From Epiperipatus broadwayi (taxonomy: Eukaryota; Onychophora; Udeonychophora; Euonychophora; Peripatidae), in assembly GCA_028023455.1 (NCBI GenBank), contig JAQFVV010000012.1:9584499-9648498 (forward strand): 64,000 nucleotides of DNA. The letters run 5' to 3'. The notes under the pieces are model-generated. The model ran no database searches. It saw only the letters and a program-made list of their open reading frames with translations, and was not told the origin of the DNA. Positions 1 to 13,004 of the stretch are shown in pieces. The first letter of the stretch is position 1, and every line of letters starts with the position of its first letter. Both the position numbers and the translations under genes were made by a program.

Positions 1-345
1 TGAGGTATAAACCTGAATTATCTGCTTTTGATATCTGCTATTAAGCTGAATAACTAATCTTGCCATTCTATCGAATACAATATCAATGTCCACAATGTTA
101 TTCTTCTACTTTTTATTTATAATAAATCCTACTCCAATTGTACTTCCAATATTTGTGTCTTTGTAGTACAGAAAATGTCAATTTTTTTAAATCAATTTTC
201 TCTTTACAATTTTCTTCTAACTTCACAAAATCCAATAATGTCCCATTTAATATAAAACAGTTCTTCCAGTTCTTGCAATATTTCTTCACTTGAAAATAAT
301 CTGCAGTTGTAAGTACTTAAGTAAAAGATCTTCATCAAGTGGCAG
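1..345 (-). pseudogene. RTE-type LINE, 5' part of ORF (APE endonuclease), decayed and cut by window edge
   Basis: On the minus strand a reading frame starts near 335 and runs leftward out of the window. Ignoring stops and shifts it reads like the N-terminal apurinic-endonuclease domain of RTE-type non-LTR retrotransposons: a TYNCR start, a SSEE.LQELEEL helix, then KWDIIGFCEVRRK, in which the Glu of CEVRR corresponds to the catalytic acid of the family. Further left come remnants of the GVGFLINKK and LNSRYQ.QIIQVY segments. Stops and frameshifts make it non-functional. The G+C-richer stretch 335-440 just upstream on the same strand is probably its 5' UTR. It points left and is therefore a separate copy from the fragment at 2885-3480. 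Confidence 0.72.
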
Positions 346-449
346 TCTGGGACTGCAATCTGGGAATTCTTAGCACCATCTGCCTTTGGCCACCAACTAC
401 TGGTTTGGCTGCCAACTTTGGAAATAAGGGCCTTGATTTATTTTTGTCT

Positions 450-2880
450 GTCATGATTGTAAATATCTATTGGGCAAAAAAATTTTCATTCGCTTACACA
501 TTCATTCTGCATTGAAGAAAACTCAACTAATGTTTCAGATAAAAGTTATCAGGCAACTAATAAAAAAGATCATGGTGATTATTGATTTTAAACTCAGAGG
601 TTAAAAGCCAATCAACTCATCATGCTGGCTAATGCATTTTGGTAAACAAACCATCCATGTTCATTTACTGTATGAAAAATCATATAGTAATAACAGCTAC
701 AATGACAAAAACATATGGAATGGATATTAGGAAATTTGCCCTGCTCGGTTTCTTTAAAGTCTCCAAGAGGAATCAAGAGTCTCCTTTCAGTTAATAGCAG
801 ACTCCTTCCTGCATATAGATAAATATGATTTCATCTGATTTCTTAATGAATTAGCTTTTATATAATTGAATAATCTATGGAAATTTAACTTTTGTTTATA
901 TTTTTTCTATGCCATGATAGCTGGCTTTAATGTGCTCAAGTCTAGTGAGGCTAATTCCAATTTCAGAAATTACTTTCTTCTATTATCAGTTTATAAATGC
1001 ATGAAATTAAAGCAGCAACTACATATATGTGTGTAATAAAAAAAAATGAACATTAGTAATTTTATTGCAAATATATAATTTAACTTATGATTGGTGACTT
1101 TATTTCTTTTAACATTGTGCAAGTGGTATTAATGATTTTATATGTGCGGTTAGGTTAAGATGCTAATTAGAATAATTAAATGATAAATTAATTTGAGCTT
1201 TCATAAGCACATAGAACTGCTTCTTTATTACATGTATTTAATAATTGATAATACATTGACTGTAAATGTAAAGCATTGGAATATTCTCCTAGTAGTGACA
1301 GAATTATGCAGCACAAACATGATATGTAGAATATTAAAATAAAAGCTTTTGTTTGCAACAAATTTGAATCACTTATACATTTTAATTATTAAAATTCACT
1401 ACTATGAAATATTCAATATTGCAAAACAAATTTTAAACATCTTTTATTTTATTTTTTTAGTGTATAACTTTTCTTTTAGATTAAAGTTTTCATGTCTTAT
1501 AGTTTTATTGCATTTTCAAAGTGTTACATTGAGTTTAATTCTGAAGGAAATTTGATTTTTTTTTTCCAAATAGCTATTTATCTTTTAATAATGTACAATT
1601 ACTATAATACTAAACAGCAAAGAGTGCAGTTGCAAAAGCACAGTAGCATCATATATAATTGAAGCAGTTATTTAGACTTACATATAAATAAAAGCTAAGT
1701 ATTACAGTAGTTCTATGCATTTCATTTAGTTTTAAGGCAAACAGAGACCATAAACAATTTCTAGGTATTTGACACTTTCTCTGTATAGAGGATGGTGAGG
1801 ATATTACAATTATGTTTTTACTTAAAATGTCAATCATGAACAATCCTATTTATCCTGGGAACATTTCCTTCTAGTTAATAAATAGTTTGATATCTATTAA
1901 CTGACTAGTGATGGCCTTCTATTTGGATTAGGTATAAATCAATTCCACTTTCAAAAATCCTATACTTTTGGGGGGAAATAGTTTCAATTACTTGAAAAAT
2001 GTGAATATAAATTCCAATGTGGACATAAAACCACAAATTCAAAAAATGATTATCACATAAGATTATTTTTATTTCTTTCATAACTTATTGACTTTTTAAA
2101 CTCATATATTTTAAAGTCTATATGGTTGCACACAAATTAGTAAAAAGATATTAATTAGGTCAAAAAAGTTCTATAAAAAGGTTATGCCCAGAATTTTGGT
2201 ATTATATTTTTACAAATGTTAAATGATTTAAAAAATAAAATGCAAAGCATAACTTTATTGAAATTTTCACTCATATTTAGTTTACACAGGATACATTGGT
2301 TCTCTATAGAACCAATGATATAAGCAATAAGTAGTGCAGTCTTTTGGTCAAAAAAAAAGATTTTTACATTTAGTTTAAAACTGAGTTCATTAATATATAT
2401 ATATTAATGATATAGAAACAGAAAGTTAGACTGAAATCAAAACTTTTGAATGTCTGAGAATTTCAAGACATTACATGGAACATCAAAATTATAATAAAAG
2501 ATAGTATTCTCACTTATATATATATATTATTTTTAATTTTTATTAAAAATAAATAATTCATTATGAAATGTTTCCAGGATAAATAGGATTGTTCAAGATT
2601 GCCAATTAATTAATTAATCACTTGCAAAAGAATTCCACTTACAAAGAAAGTATTCATAAGATTTTTTTAATATATATTGTTAACTGGTGGGCATGTCATT
2701 ATTTTTATTGCATAACGATTTTATTTTTAAATTGCCTATAAATTTATACAGTGAATGGCCAGAGTATTCCAAAAATTAATTTGTTCAGGTATAATAATAG
2801 CATGCATTATAATTACTGAGATATATTCCGTATTAATATATGCCTGTACTTGAGAATTTGAGTTATCATCATCATTGTCA
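450..2880. other. No gene seen; AT-rich spacer with hairpins
   Basis: I see no coding region. A G+C-richer patch at 725-825 is open on the minus strand but matches nothing I know. Structured DNA: a hairpin at 2294-2317 (9-bp perfect stem, 6-nt loop), a 24-nt perfect palindrome at 2387-2410, and inverted arms at 1832-1872 and 2567-2604. Confidence 0.4.
1832..2604. repeat. Widely spaced inverted repeat, about 38-bp arms
   Basis: The left arm (1832-1872) and the reverse complement of the right arm (2567-2604) share AACAATCCTATTTATCCTGG with one or two differences on each side. The arms lie about 700 bp apart with the 2294-2317 hairpin between them. This could be a decayed palindromic transposon; no target duplication was found. 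Confidence 0.45.
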
Positions 2881-2884
2881 ACCA

Positions 2885-3480
2885 TTATCAATCCACTGCA
2901 GGATGGTTTCTCCAAGTTCAATCCATCTCTGATCTTTAGCTTCTCTTCTCCACATCACCCCTGCACACTTTCTTATTTCATCCAACCATCTCACATGTGG
3001 TCTCTTTCTGGGTCTTGTACAATCTTTTGGAATCCAGTTTAAGATTTCAATTGCTCATCCATTATCATCTCTTCTAACAATATGTCCAGCCCAACTCCAC
3101 TTCGGTCTTTTAATTTTTTTAATGAGGTCAGTAACACCTGTTTATTCTCTTACCCATATATTGCATTTTCAATCTCTTCTTGTTACTCCTAACATGCATC
3201 TTTCCATACTTCTTTGAGTGGTCTGAAGTCTCTGTATTGCTCTCTTATTAAGTGTCCAAGTCTCATATCTATAAGTAAGAACTGACAAAACACATTTATT
3301 AAAAAACATCCTTTTCAAACACATAGACATATTTCCTTTTAGTATCAAGTTATTTCTACCAAAAGCACTCAAACCAAGTTTAATTCTATGATTAATTTCA
3401 TTCATTATGCTTCCATCTGTAGCAATAATCTGACCAAGATATTTGTAGTTGTTAACTTCTTCCAACTCATCATAATCAAT
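2885..3480 (-). pseudogene. RTE-type LINE, C-terminal part of reverse transcriptase ORF
   Basis: The open segment 3465-3169 has the post-catalytic RTE signature: a VNNYKYLGQ block, EINHRI.LG..AFG, then LTYRYETWTL and MERCMLGVTRRD. After in-frame stops the same frame continues to about 2885 with KWSWAGHIVRR, RPRKRPHVRWLDEI and W.REAKDQRWIELGE, the usual C-terminal tail of these ORFs. Two TGA codons sit where Arg is expected (after TRRD and in the RRDDNG region), consistent with CGA to TGA decay of methylated CpG. The catalytic FADD region and everything upstream are missing, so this is a typical 5'-truncated insertion. A diverged sister lies at 57262-57800. Confidence 0.85.
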
Positions 3481-3489
3481 CTTTATTTA

Positions 3490-4068
3490 TAATTTTTTTA
3501 TAATTTGAGTAATTATATATATATATATGAATTTATGAGTTTTCTTTACATGAATTAAATTAGACAAGTGTTTGCTAAATTTTTATTAAGGTTAATTAAA
3601 TTAGATGGAAAAAAAACATAAGTTGATCAATCTTTATAGATTTTATGTTCAGTTTAGTCTGAAATTTAGATTCCAAAGTTCAAATAAATTTTAGATCAGC
3701 ACAATCTTTTATGAGTTGATTATTTAATTAAAGCATTTAGAAGGATAATTATAAAACTTTCTAAGCTTATCTATATTCAACTGGGCAATCTAAATCAAAT
3801 AAGTAATCCAATAAAAGTGAAATGTAATTATTATAAGTGCATCACAAAATATTCTAACACTACTGTTACCCATTAGTCAAAGAAATTAACTATCTGTTTT
3901 AACATTGCATAAGTATACACACATGCACAGATTCATATACATAAACTAAATGTCAGAACTTAAGTGTTATGAAAAAAGTAACTTTTGTTTTATTACACAA
4001 GTTGTCAAGTTATTCAAAATTAAAAAGATAAATGTAGTACCTACAAATAACTAGAAAATCTGTCCTGC
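3490..4068. other. No gene seen
   Basis: AT-rich spacer with a short TA run near 3516-3528. Nothing else recognisable on either strand. Confidence 0.4.
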
Positions 4069-4225
4069 ATAGTTTAATGTAAACAAGACATAACTCTCCA
4101 TACAGTAGTGCCACCCTGTGCCAATCAGAGTAATCAATACTCTGTATGGAGTTATGCCTTGTTTATAAACAGTTATATGCTAGTATAAGAGATGATGATC
4201 ATGTGATGCTTAATAGTTTAATGTA
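4069..4225 (-). mobile_element. Short ribozyme-less element (family B) with exact 13-bp target duplication
   Basis: ATAGTTTAATGTA occurs at 4069-4081 and again at 4213-4225. The 131 bp between them belongs, on the minus strand, to the same family as 37500-37688: a GCATCACATG start, and a tail with GGCACTACTGTATGGAGAGTT and GTCTTGTTTA. The tail is also present inverted (about 26-bp arms near 4081-4106 and 4147-4171), giving a hairpin. The internal part that holds the hammerhead in the relative at 37534-37574 is absent. Confidence 0.72.
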
Positions 4226-4229
4226 GTGA

Positions 4230-7200
4230 TAAAATGTGGTCTTAAAAGATCAAATATGATAAATATACATAAAATGTTTGAAAATAGTTTCTTTTACAAC
4301 TACTTTCCATTGCCATTGCTAACTTCTATGGATATTCTACAAATATATTTATAAAACCTTTATTATGTGTAAGCAATTAAAATCATGGGCGTATATTTGT
4401 TTAGAAGTCCACAAATCTTTCAACTGCTCTGCCAATTTTTCATCTATCATAAAAAACATCTTCAAATCATATATTTTAAAGTAATCTACTTAACTATTCT
4501 GAGCAGAAATATTGAAAAATCAACTGCTATAAAATCTATTAAGACTTTCTGAAAAATGCTAATTGATTTTATCAGATTGCTGTAACTAATAGTAAAGAAC
4601 TCAGATGAACAATAGACCAAAAGAATTATAAAATACACACATAATTGCTAAGGATATTTTCTACCAATCTTCACATTTTCTATATGTATTTATAAAGACT
4701 GCTGCAGGACAAAACATTTAAGGATACCTATAAACTTTATTTTTTAAAAAATAGAACTGTAATACTACTGTATTTTTTTTTTTTAAAATATCTATGCTAA
4801 ATTTATATAATTTATTTGTTGTGTGTTATTTTATTATAAAAGTATGTTTCATCATTTTTTCTAGTGCATACAAATGTGAAGAATAGGCACATATGTTTAT
4901 TAATGACAATTATATTGCATACATCACATATATTTTGTGTAAAAGAATTAATCTTGGATGAATGAAATTTAAATTTAACAAAGGATATATAAAATGAAAT
5001 TTCTATTTTATAATAACTTAGTTTTAATTGATACACTATGTTTTCAACAGTGAAGTGAATTTTGGTGATGTTGAAAATATTACAATTAAAGGTTCCTATA
5101 ATTTTTATGTAAATAATGTTTTATATTTTGAAATAATGGCTATCCTTTGTGTCATATATATTTTAAGAGATGAAGCATTCCTCTTATTTTGTAATACATG
5201 AAGAAGTATATGTATGTATGTATTTTTTGGTAGGTAAGCTATTTATAAACAAACATAGCATATGGAATTGATGCCATTATATTTTTTTTTTGAAAGGTGG
5301 TATTTATAGAAATATATTGAAGGTTAGTTATAATGAATTATATTTCGTGGAGATAAATCTTAAGTTAGTTAAATCACCAATCCAAAAAACATATTTTTGG
5401 TTTATTTTAAATTTATTCACTGCTAAGCAATTTTATGCTAAATAAAAAAGCAACCTTAGTTATCTCATTTATAAAAGATCAGATATAGTGAAAAAATATA
5501 GTATAAATGAATTGTGCCTACATATATATAATAATATTTAACTTATTTTAAAAAATTGTAACTTACAAAAAATTGGACATAGTAACAGATAGTCAATCAT
5601 AATTTTACAGTAATAATTCATTTATTATTATATATTTTATTTTTGTGTTATTTAATGTAAAATAAAATTTGAATTTATTTACTAATCAAACTTGGCCTTG
5701 TATTTTTTTTCATAAAGTCATATCACTTATCATTCGTTTATTTCTGTCATATTTTAAAGATCTAAACCGCTATCATCTACATTTAATTTTACATTACTCT
5801 TAGGTATTTGAATAAATATTTATTTACAAGATTGTTTATAATATGTATTCAGCCATAGCATCTTTGAGAAATTAGTATTGTACATTATACATATACATTT
5901 TAGAAATATATTTATTAAATATATAAATAATATAAACATAGACTTATATATATATTATTCTAGCTAGATTTAATTTACTTAACATTTATACTATTTATGT
6001 TAGTGAATGTGGTTTGGATTCAATAAAATATCCATTGTTTCTAAATTACATTAATGATTGTGTTCTATGTATTTAGATGCTCAATATTTATTACATCTCA
6101 CAGCTCTAGTATTATTTCATAGTAAAAACAGTTAACTCATTAATATGTAGCTATCTTAATAACTTACTAATATTACTTTCCACCCATTTACAGTTACAAT
6201 ATTTGGCCTCCAATGTGTTAGACAATTTATAATAATATTTAATGTTATACTTGTCTCCCCCAATATGTGGCTTAATAATATAATATGATTGTTAATATTA
6301 ATTAATTAATAACTTATTAGCAATTAAGCCATTTCAAATAACTGTTACAATATACATATATGTTCTACTGAATAGCAAGTTTTTTTACTTCAAAGAAACT
6401 GATAAAAGCAATGCAATAAAGAAGTAAACAATTGATCATTAATAACAGTTGTTTTTCACTACTGTTTATCAATACTTAACAAAAAGTATTAAAATATTTT
6501 GTAATTAAAATGTATTAGATAGCTTAACTCTGACAGGATGATAAAGATTTCAATATCTTCTATACAAACTAATCTTTCTGAAAAGACAAAAATACATAAA
6601 ACAAAACAAAACAATCTTTTTATAGCTTCACTTACACATGTTGTATCCCATTGGGACTGTCAAATCCTTGAAAATGATGATTGTATTTAGTGTTCTGATT
6701 GTAATTACAAATAATTCACTATGAATAAAATGTCATTTAAAAAAAATAGTTATAATTTATCAACAAATTGCATTAAAAGTGGCACATTTAAACCTATCCT
6801 TATATGAAAACAAATTTCAGAATTGTTTTGATGTATAAATATTTTATGTAAGTTTAATTTACTGGGAATTATTATGAGTATATAAGTGATCTGTATGACA
6901 CTATTTGTATTTTAAATCCGGTTTTACATCATTAAATACATCTCTAAATTGATTGCATGGTCTGATTTTATTTTTTTTATTTTTTTTAATTCCAAATTTC
7001 TGAATAAATAAATCAATTTAAAAGATTAAAAAAACTATAACAAATCTGTCAATGGCAAGAACAAAACATTGAAAACGTTAGCCATAATTTTAATATATTG
7101 TAATGTTGAGTATCTTTGTTATATTCAAATTAAAAATGAAATCTCATTTTTATCATAAATATAAACTTGCCTTTGACATGGGTGCTCATTACCAAAAATT

Positions 7201-9548
7201 ATAATTAATACTTTCAACATTTTCTCAATATTGTACCTTTAATTTATTAAATTATAAATTTTTATCTTACTGATAAAAATAACATAAAAAGATTGTATCT
7301 AAATCAGTAAATACCAATCTTCTTTTGGCCATGATCAATCTAAGCATCTTTGAAATCCTGATGGTACCATCCCTATGACATTTAATTTCTATTATTCAAA
7401 AAGTGATATCCTATTCACGTGGAAGAAACATGAAAAGCTATTAATGAAAGGGCAGTTGAAGCACAATGGAGGTTCAAGGCACTTAACTTGCTCCAAGTAA
7501 CAACAGAGAAATAAGAAGTAAAGGTTATCTAAAAAGAAAAGACACTGAGAAGAAAATGGCGAGAAATAAGGGAAATATTAAAAACATTCTTAGCTCAATT
7601 TATGAATAATAAGATATAAAAACAATTAGTGAACTTTCAAATTTATTATTAATAAATCAAAAAAATTCACTGTTAATAACATTCTCAAATTGTACCCCTT
7701 AAAAATCCAATTATCCCCTCCCTTATTACGGCATGTGCCCAACAATAGTCTAAATTGCATATCAAGTAATGATTATTGCATTTATCTGATGTACCCATAA
7801 TCTGAGGTATAGTTTTATTTCAGGTCAACTTTTAAAATTTTTTGATTTAAGTTTAGAATTTTTATTTTGAATAAAATACCTACACATAATAATGAACAAT
7901 AGAAAATAGTATTTTAGGATTTTTTAAAAATAAAAATTCCATAGCCAATCCAATTAGGTATCTAATAGTGGCTAGTAAATGGGTGTCTAGTTATAATTAT
8001 CTAAAGGGTAAATACCCCAGATTATGTAGGTTGGTTTGACAGCATTAATATTCTGATTGTAAAAAAATATTATTGTAATATTACATAACTTTCATGATTT
8101 GTACAGATGCCATCCAATTAAAAGCTATGATTCCATGGATGTTTTTATCTTGAAGTATAATGTATCTGACTACATTGGTAATGAAATGGATATCTTTAAG
8201 AATCAATCTAATAAATCATTAATTATTTTTAAATTGAAACATCATTTTTTGAAAATAAATTTAGCCAAACAAATAATGATTTTAAATGTACTTCTCAATG
8301 GAAAATTATTAAAGATAATTCAATCATTATATTGAATAAAATGAATTAACAGATTTGGATAACAAACTTAGAAATTGCAGGGAACATATTTTATGTAAGG
8401 TATCTATTTTTTACATTAATATTTAAAGATTATTCAAAAATATCCAATATTTAATATGTATAAGAAAATTACTGCAATTATTGAACTGACTGATACATGG
8501 GTTTTATCAGATAGTTGTCTTTTCTTTAAACACTCAATTATTAATTTCATGAATTCTCATACATATTCAAAATATGATTACTGTACTTATCTAAATTTGG
8601 AAATTATTTACAAATGTGTGCTTATCTTAATCTGATACTTAATCTATATATTAATACAGTATCAACTAGTTTTCTATAATAAACTGCTTAATGAATTTTG
8701 AAAGATTGCTATAAAAAATTTCTAATTTTGTTATTTTTAATATTAGGTGAATTAAACATAAATTTATTTAATCATATTTTACTTCTGGTAATTTAAATCA
8801 TTTAATAGTATAAGTTTTGTTTTCCATCACTATTTCAGTCAACATTCTTCTTTTATTTTGAAATCTATAAGCATTACATGCATGTCATTAATTCAATCTC
8901 TCCTGTGTGTTGGACTTTGTATTTATTAGAACAGATAAAAATTGCAGTATTTAAAAGGTCCAATAATAGATTATTATTTTTCATTATTAAATTATGTTCC
9001 ATTTTTTGTCTAATAAATTATCATCTCAAAAATCTACATCTTTATCTTTAAATGAAATAATATTGAATGACTTTTTAATGAAATTTCTAAAATTTTTCAT
9101 AAATTGACATAAGATTCTATTGTTTGATACTTTTAAACCTTCTTGAAAGACTTTTTATTATGGAATTTGGAAAAGTTTATTCTATTAGCAAAAATGATTT
9201 GAGAAAAACTTTTCTTTTTTAATAATTGACTATTTCATTTACTGTTGATGTAACTTCAGCTTATATGTTGAAAGAGAATATTAATTTTCATGTGCACGAT
9301 TTCATTTATTTTTTACTAACACATACTATTCTTGAGTCAGCATTTTGTTTTTATTTCTTGATTTATAAGTATTATACACATGACTTTGATAAACTTAATC
9401 CATGAAATACAGTCTGCAAAAAGCTTTGCAGTCATAAACCCAAAGCTGAAGCTCTAGAATTAACTCTGACTCAATTAAATTTTAAAAAAATATCTATTCA
9501 GATAATTAAATATAAATGTTGGGGTCAGCTTGATATTTCATTATTCAC
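4230..9548. other. No gene seen; long AT-rich spacer
   Basis: Over 5 kb of low-complexity AT-rich sequence. Short open frames (for example 8099-8335 +) are compatible with chance. A possible SINE-B tail (GCTAGTAAATGGGTGTCTAG and flanks) lies near 7930-8045. Nothing else is supportable. Confidence 0.4.
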
Positions 9549-9559
9549 ATGTCAAGTGA

Positions 9560-10118
<559 letters not shown>

Positions 10119-10254
10119 GTGAAGATATAAATAATACTATATATACTATTATAAATAGAGCTATGAATTAATATGCTTTATACTTTAATTAATGAGCATG
10201 CCTATACTTATGAAATCATTATCAAGTATATCCAATTTAAATAGGATTGAAATA

Positions 10255-10770
10255 GAATTAACTATCACCGCCTGTCAATAACTATGAAAAAATAGAATGA
10301 TACCAGTCTATCTTTTAAGCCCTGGCATTATATAAGCTTAGTTTTCGACATGATTTAAACTATAGGGTGAATTTGATCTATTGCATATAAATTAAAAATA
10401 ATAGACCAAATTCACCCTATTGTTTAAAACTACATTAAAAAACTAAGCTTATATAACAATAGTGATACAAGATAGATTGGTATCATTCTATCTTTTTGTA
10501 ATTGTTGATATTACCTAATTCAATAGAAGGTAGTTCTTTCCATTTCAATTACATATATTTAAAGTTATTATTATTTATTAAAACTGATTTCTATTTGAAT
10601 CTCTAAATATATTAATGTTGGTTTCATTTCATTTAGTCTGCAAATAAATTAAAATAATAAACCAAATTCAACCTATACTTTAAAACTATGTCAAAAAACT
10701 AAGCTTATATAACAACAGAAAGATTGGTATCATTCTATATATTCATAGTTGTTGAATTTACATAACTCAG
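10255..10770. repeat. Palindromic MITE-like element plus a third partial copy
   Basis: The left arm (about 10255-10371) and right arm (about 10399-10521) are near-complete inverse copies sharing CAAATTCACCCTAT, ACTAAGCTTATATAA and GGTATCATTCTAT, with a spacer of about 27 bp. A third copy of the right arm, in the same orientation, follows at about 10640-10770. Two opposed arms plus one direct copy is the layout also seen at 44770-45766, but I find no hammerhead core and no 13-bp flanking duplication here. A palindromic DNA MITE remains possible. Confidence 0.7.
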
Positions 10771-10779
10771 TAAGAACAG

Positions 10780-12112
10780 CTACTCTCTGCTTAAGTTTCC
10801 AAATTTTGATTTCATTAAAATAAATAACTAACTTGTAATAATAAACAAAAAAACAAAAGCTCTACTATGATGGCTATAATAAATCTAATAATAAATTACA
10901 GCATTTAAAAGAGAGCTCTCTGTATTAAACTTTGAAGATATATTTCATAACAGCATACACTTTTTTGCCAAGTGAACTTTTGATACTTTTAAATCATAAT
11001 TCTGGATATAGGACAATCATATAGATCTGAAAAGATTAAAATAATGACAAGAAAAGAAATGCCAAAGAGGCATGATTTATTGTGCTTTCAAAAAGCACAA
11101 TAAATCAGCACTGTAATAATATTAAAAAGACTGTATATTGCTATTTAAATACTAAATGTGTATAAAATCTGCTAGCACAATCTGCTAATCATTAATTTGT
11201 AATGATTATGATATGAAAATATTGAAACAATAATATCTTTTGTTGTTAATTAGAGATAAAAGAAGATCCTCTTTTAATTTTAATTCAAGTTGTTTCTACT
11301 CAAATTGATATACATATTTAAACTAGCAGACTTAAGACTGTCACTTTTTTTTGTCATCTTATAAACAATTAGTCAACTCTCCTAAAGAGTTATATATATA
11401 TTAGATCAGATATTTTCATGGATTTATTATGATCTAAACTAAGCAAATTGTGGAGTTACATCTATGTAATAACTAGAGATATGTTGAGCAGTGACTATTG
11501 TTAAGAAACCATCAATTATTATTTACAGACTCTAAAGAATACTATTATTAAAATAAAAAAAACCTTTAAATATTTTTCGATTAGATTTTGTGGCATCACA
11601 AAAATATACAGAAAGATTACTATTTCTCACAATCATTAATTTAAAAATATAATTAAATCATGTCTATCCATCTGCTATGTGAATACTTATGATTCATATT
11701 GATTTTCAACTTAGCATAGCATATATAAAAACAATAAGACTGCAATTCTAAATTAACCATTTATTTCTAAAGCAAATGAAAACAAAAAAAATAGCAAAAT
11801 TTTCTACAGTGGGGACAATTCTGCATTAATTATCATGATGTAGAAAATATATCTGCTTAAAGAAGATAAATATAAATACCACATTCTTTTATGAAAACGA
11901 TGTGTAATAAATTATCAATATCACTTCTCCCATCACTTTTAACTCATTTATACAAAAAAAAATATATTAAAAAATCAAGTCAGTATACCTCAGTTTTTGA
12001 TTCTTAACTTTGGATAAATTAGCAATTCTATGGATAAATGCTTATTTTTTAAAAAAATCTCAAAACAAAAACAATAATGGTCAATCATCCAACATTGAAT
12101 TATTTCTTTAGT
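10780..12112. other. No gene seen; contains one strong hairpin
   Basis: AT-rich spacer without recognisable coding sequence. It contains the 16-bp perfect hairpin at 11073-11107. Confidence 0.4.
11073..11107. repeat. Perfect 16-bp stem, 3-nt loop hairpin
   Basis: TGATTTATTGTGCTTT at 11073-11088 is exactly the reverse complement of 11092-11107, separated by CAA. No T-run or gene end makes it look like a terminator. It may be a tiny inverted duplication or a palindromic element end. Confidence 0.7.
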
Positions 12113-12210
12113 AACATATATCATTAAAGCGTTGGTGGCCTAGCGGTTAGGATAGCTGCCCTACCCGGTCAACGCTTTGACATACGAGAAAAAAAACATA
12201 TATCATTAAA
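12113..12210 (+). mobile_element. Ultra-short SINE-A insertion with 15-bp target duplication
   Basis: ACATATATCATTAAA occurs at 12114-12128 and again at 12196-12210. Between them lie 67 bp: a tRNA-like 5' half with a good A box (TGGCCTAGCGG), a junction, the SINE-A 3' end (ACCCGG... then TTTGACATACGAG) and an A8 tail. Compared with the full-length copy at 13014-13125 the anticodon arm, variable arm and B box are deleted. The intact duplication and tail show that this is a real LINE-mobilised insertion. Confidence 0.85.
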
Positions 12211-12612
12211 AGCCATAATTTGAGAAACAATATACAAAATGGGTAAAATACAAAATGTCCTCAAAATCAAATAAATATATGCGTTTCTTTTTTTAGTTAA
12301 TCTTTTTTAAATAGCATTCACTAAAAAATTACATTCACTTAATATTGTTTAAATTTGATTTTTCTTTAATTAATAATCGTCAAATATCAATAAAGTTTTT
12401 AAGCATTTTTCCTTTTTACTGTTATGATTGTGGGTGTAACTTTTTGATACATTAGAGATTAAAATGTTTTACAGATATAAAACTAATTTGAATGTAATAG
12501 TTTTGTTGTTTATATTCATATAGCAAAGTGTCTTAAAATGAATCTAGTCTGACTAAAATAATCATGTAAAATAACGATAGGCCTTATATTTCCAATGTAA
12601 AAAGAAAATTAT

Positions 12613-12790
12613 TTTTGAGAGGCCTCATGATCTAATGACTAAATATAATTTGGGATTCAAGTTTGAATCAGGCAAAACTTGAATCCCCCCCCCCCCCAAA
12701 TTACCAGTGAACTATTTTGCCATGTAGTTGGTCAATAAATAAGTAACCAGAATGCAAAGGTCTGAAATTAATCTGGGTGACAAGTGTCAA
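12613..12790 (+). mobile_element. SINE-B (tRNA-like head), degenerate
   Basis: The tRNA-like head at 12618-12675 has an A-box-like TGATCTAATGA and a B-box-like GTTTGAATC. It is followed by a C13 run and a tail with ACCAGTG and GTTGGTCAATAAAT. Another copy lies at 47860-48060. A poly(A) tract follows at about 12800-12816. The head resembles a tRNA pseudogene, but the shared tail marks it as a SINE family. Confidence 0.5.
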
Positions 12791-13004
12791 TGTGCTTTTT
12801 AAAAAAAAAAAAAAAAGATGATTGTGCTTAATTTTGTTTAAAAAAAGATGATTGAAATATAACATAGTTTTCATCACTCTTTAGTGGGTGGGGAATAATA
12901 ATACTCCCGTATTGGGTCCATGATTTACAATTGTACATTTTATGACAAGCTAGATTTTGACTTTTTTTAAAAAAAATAGTTCTCTTTTTAACATAAATCG
13001 ATAC

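Noticed and set aside
10255-10770. Membership of the 13-bp duplication group
   Set aside because: Same palindrome-plus-direct-copy layout, but I could not find matching 13-mers at the edges and no ribozyme core is present.
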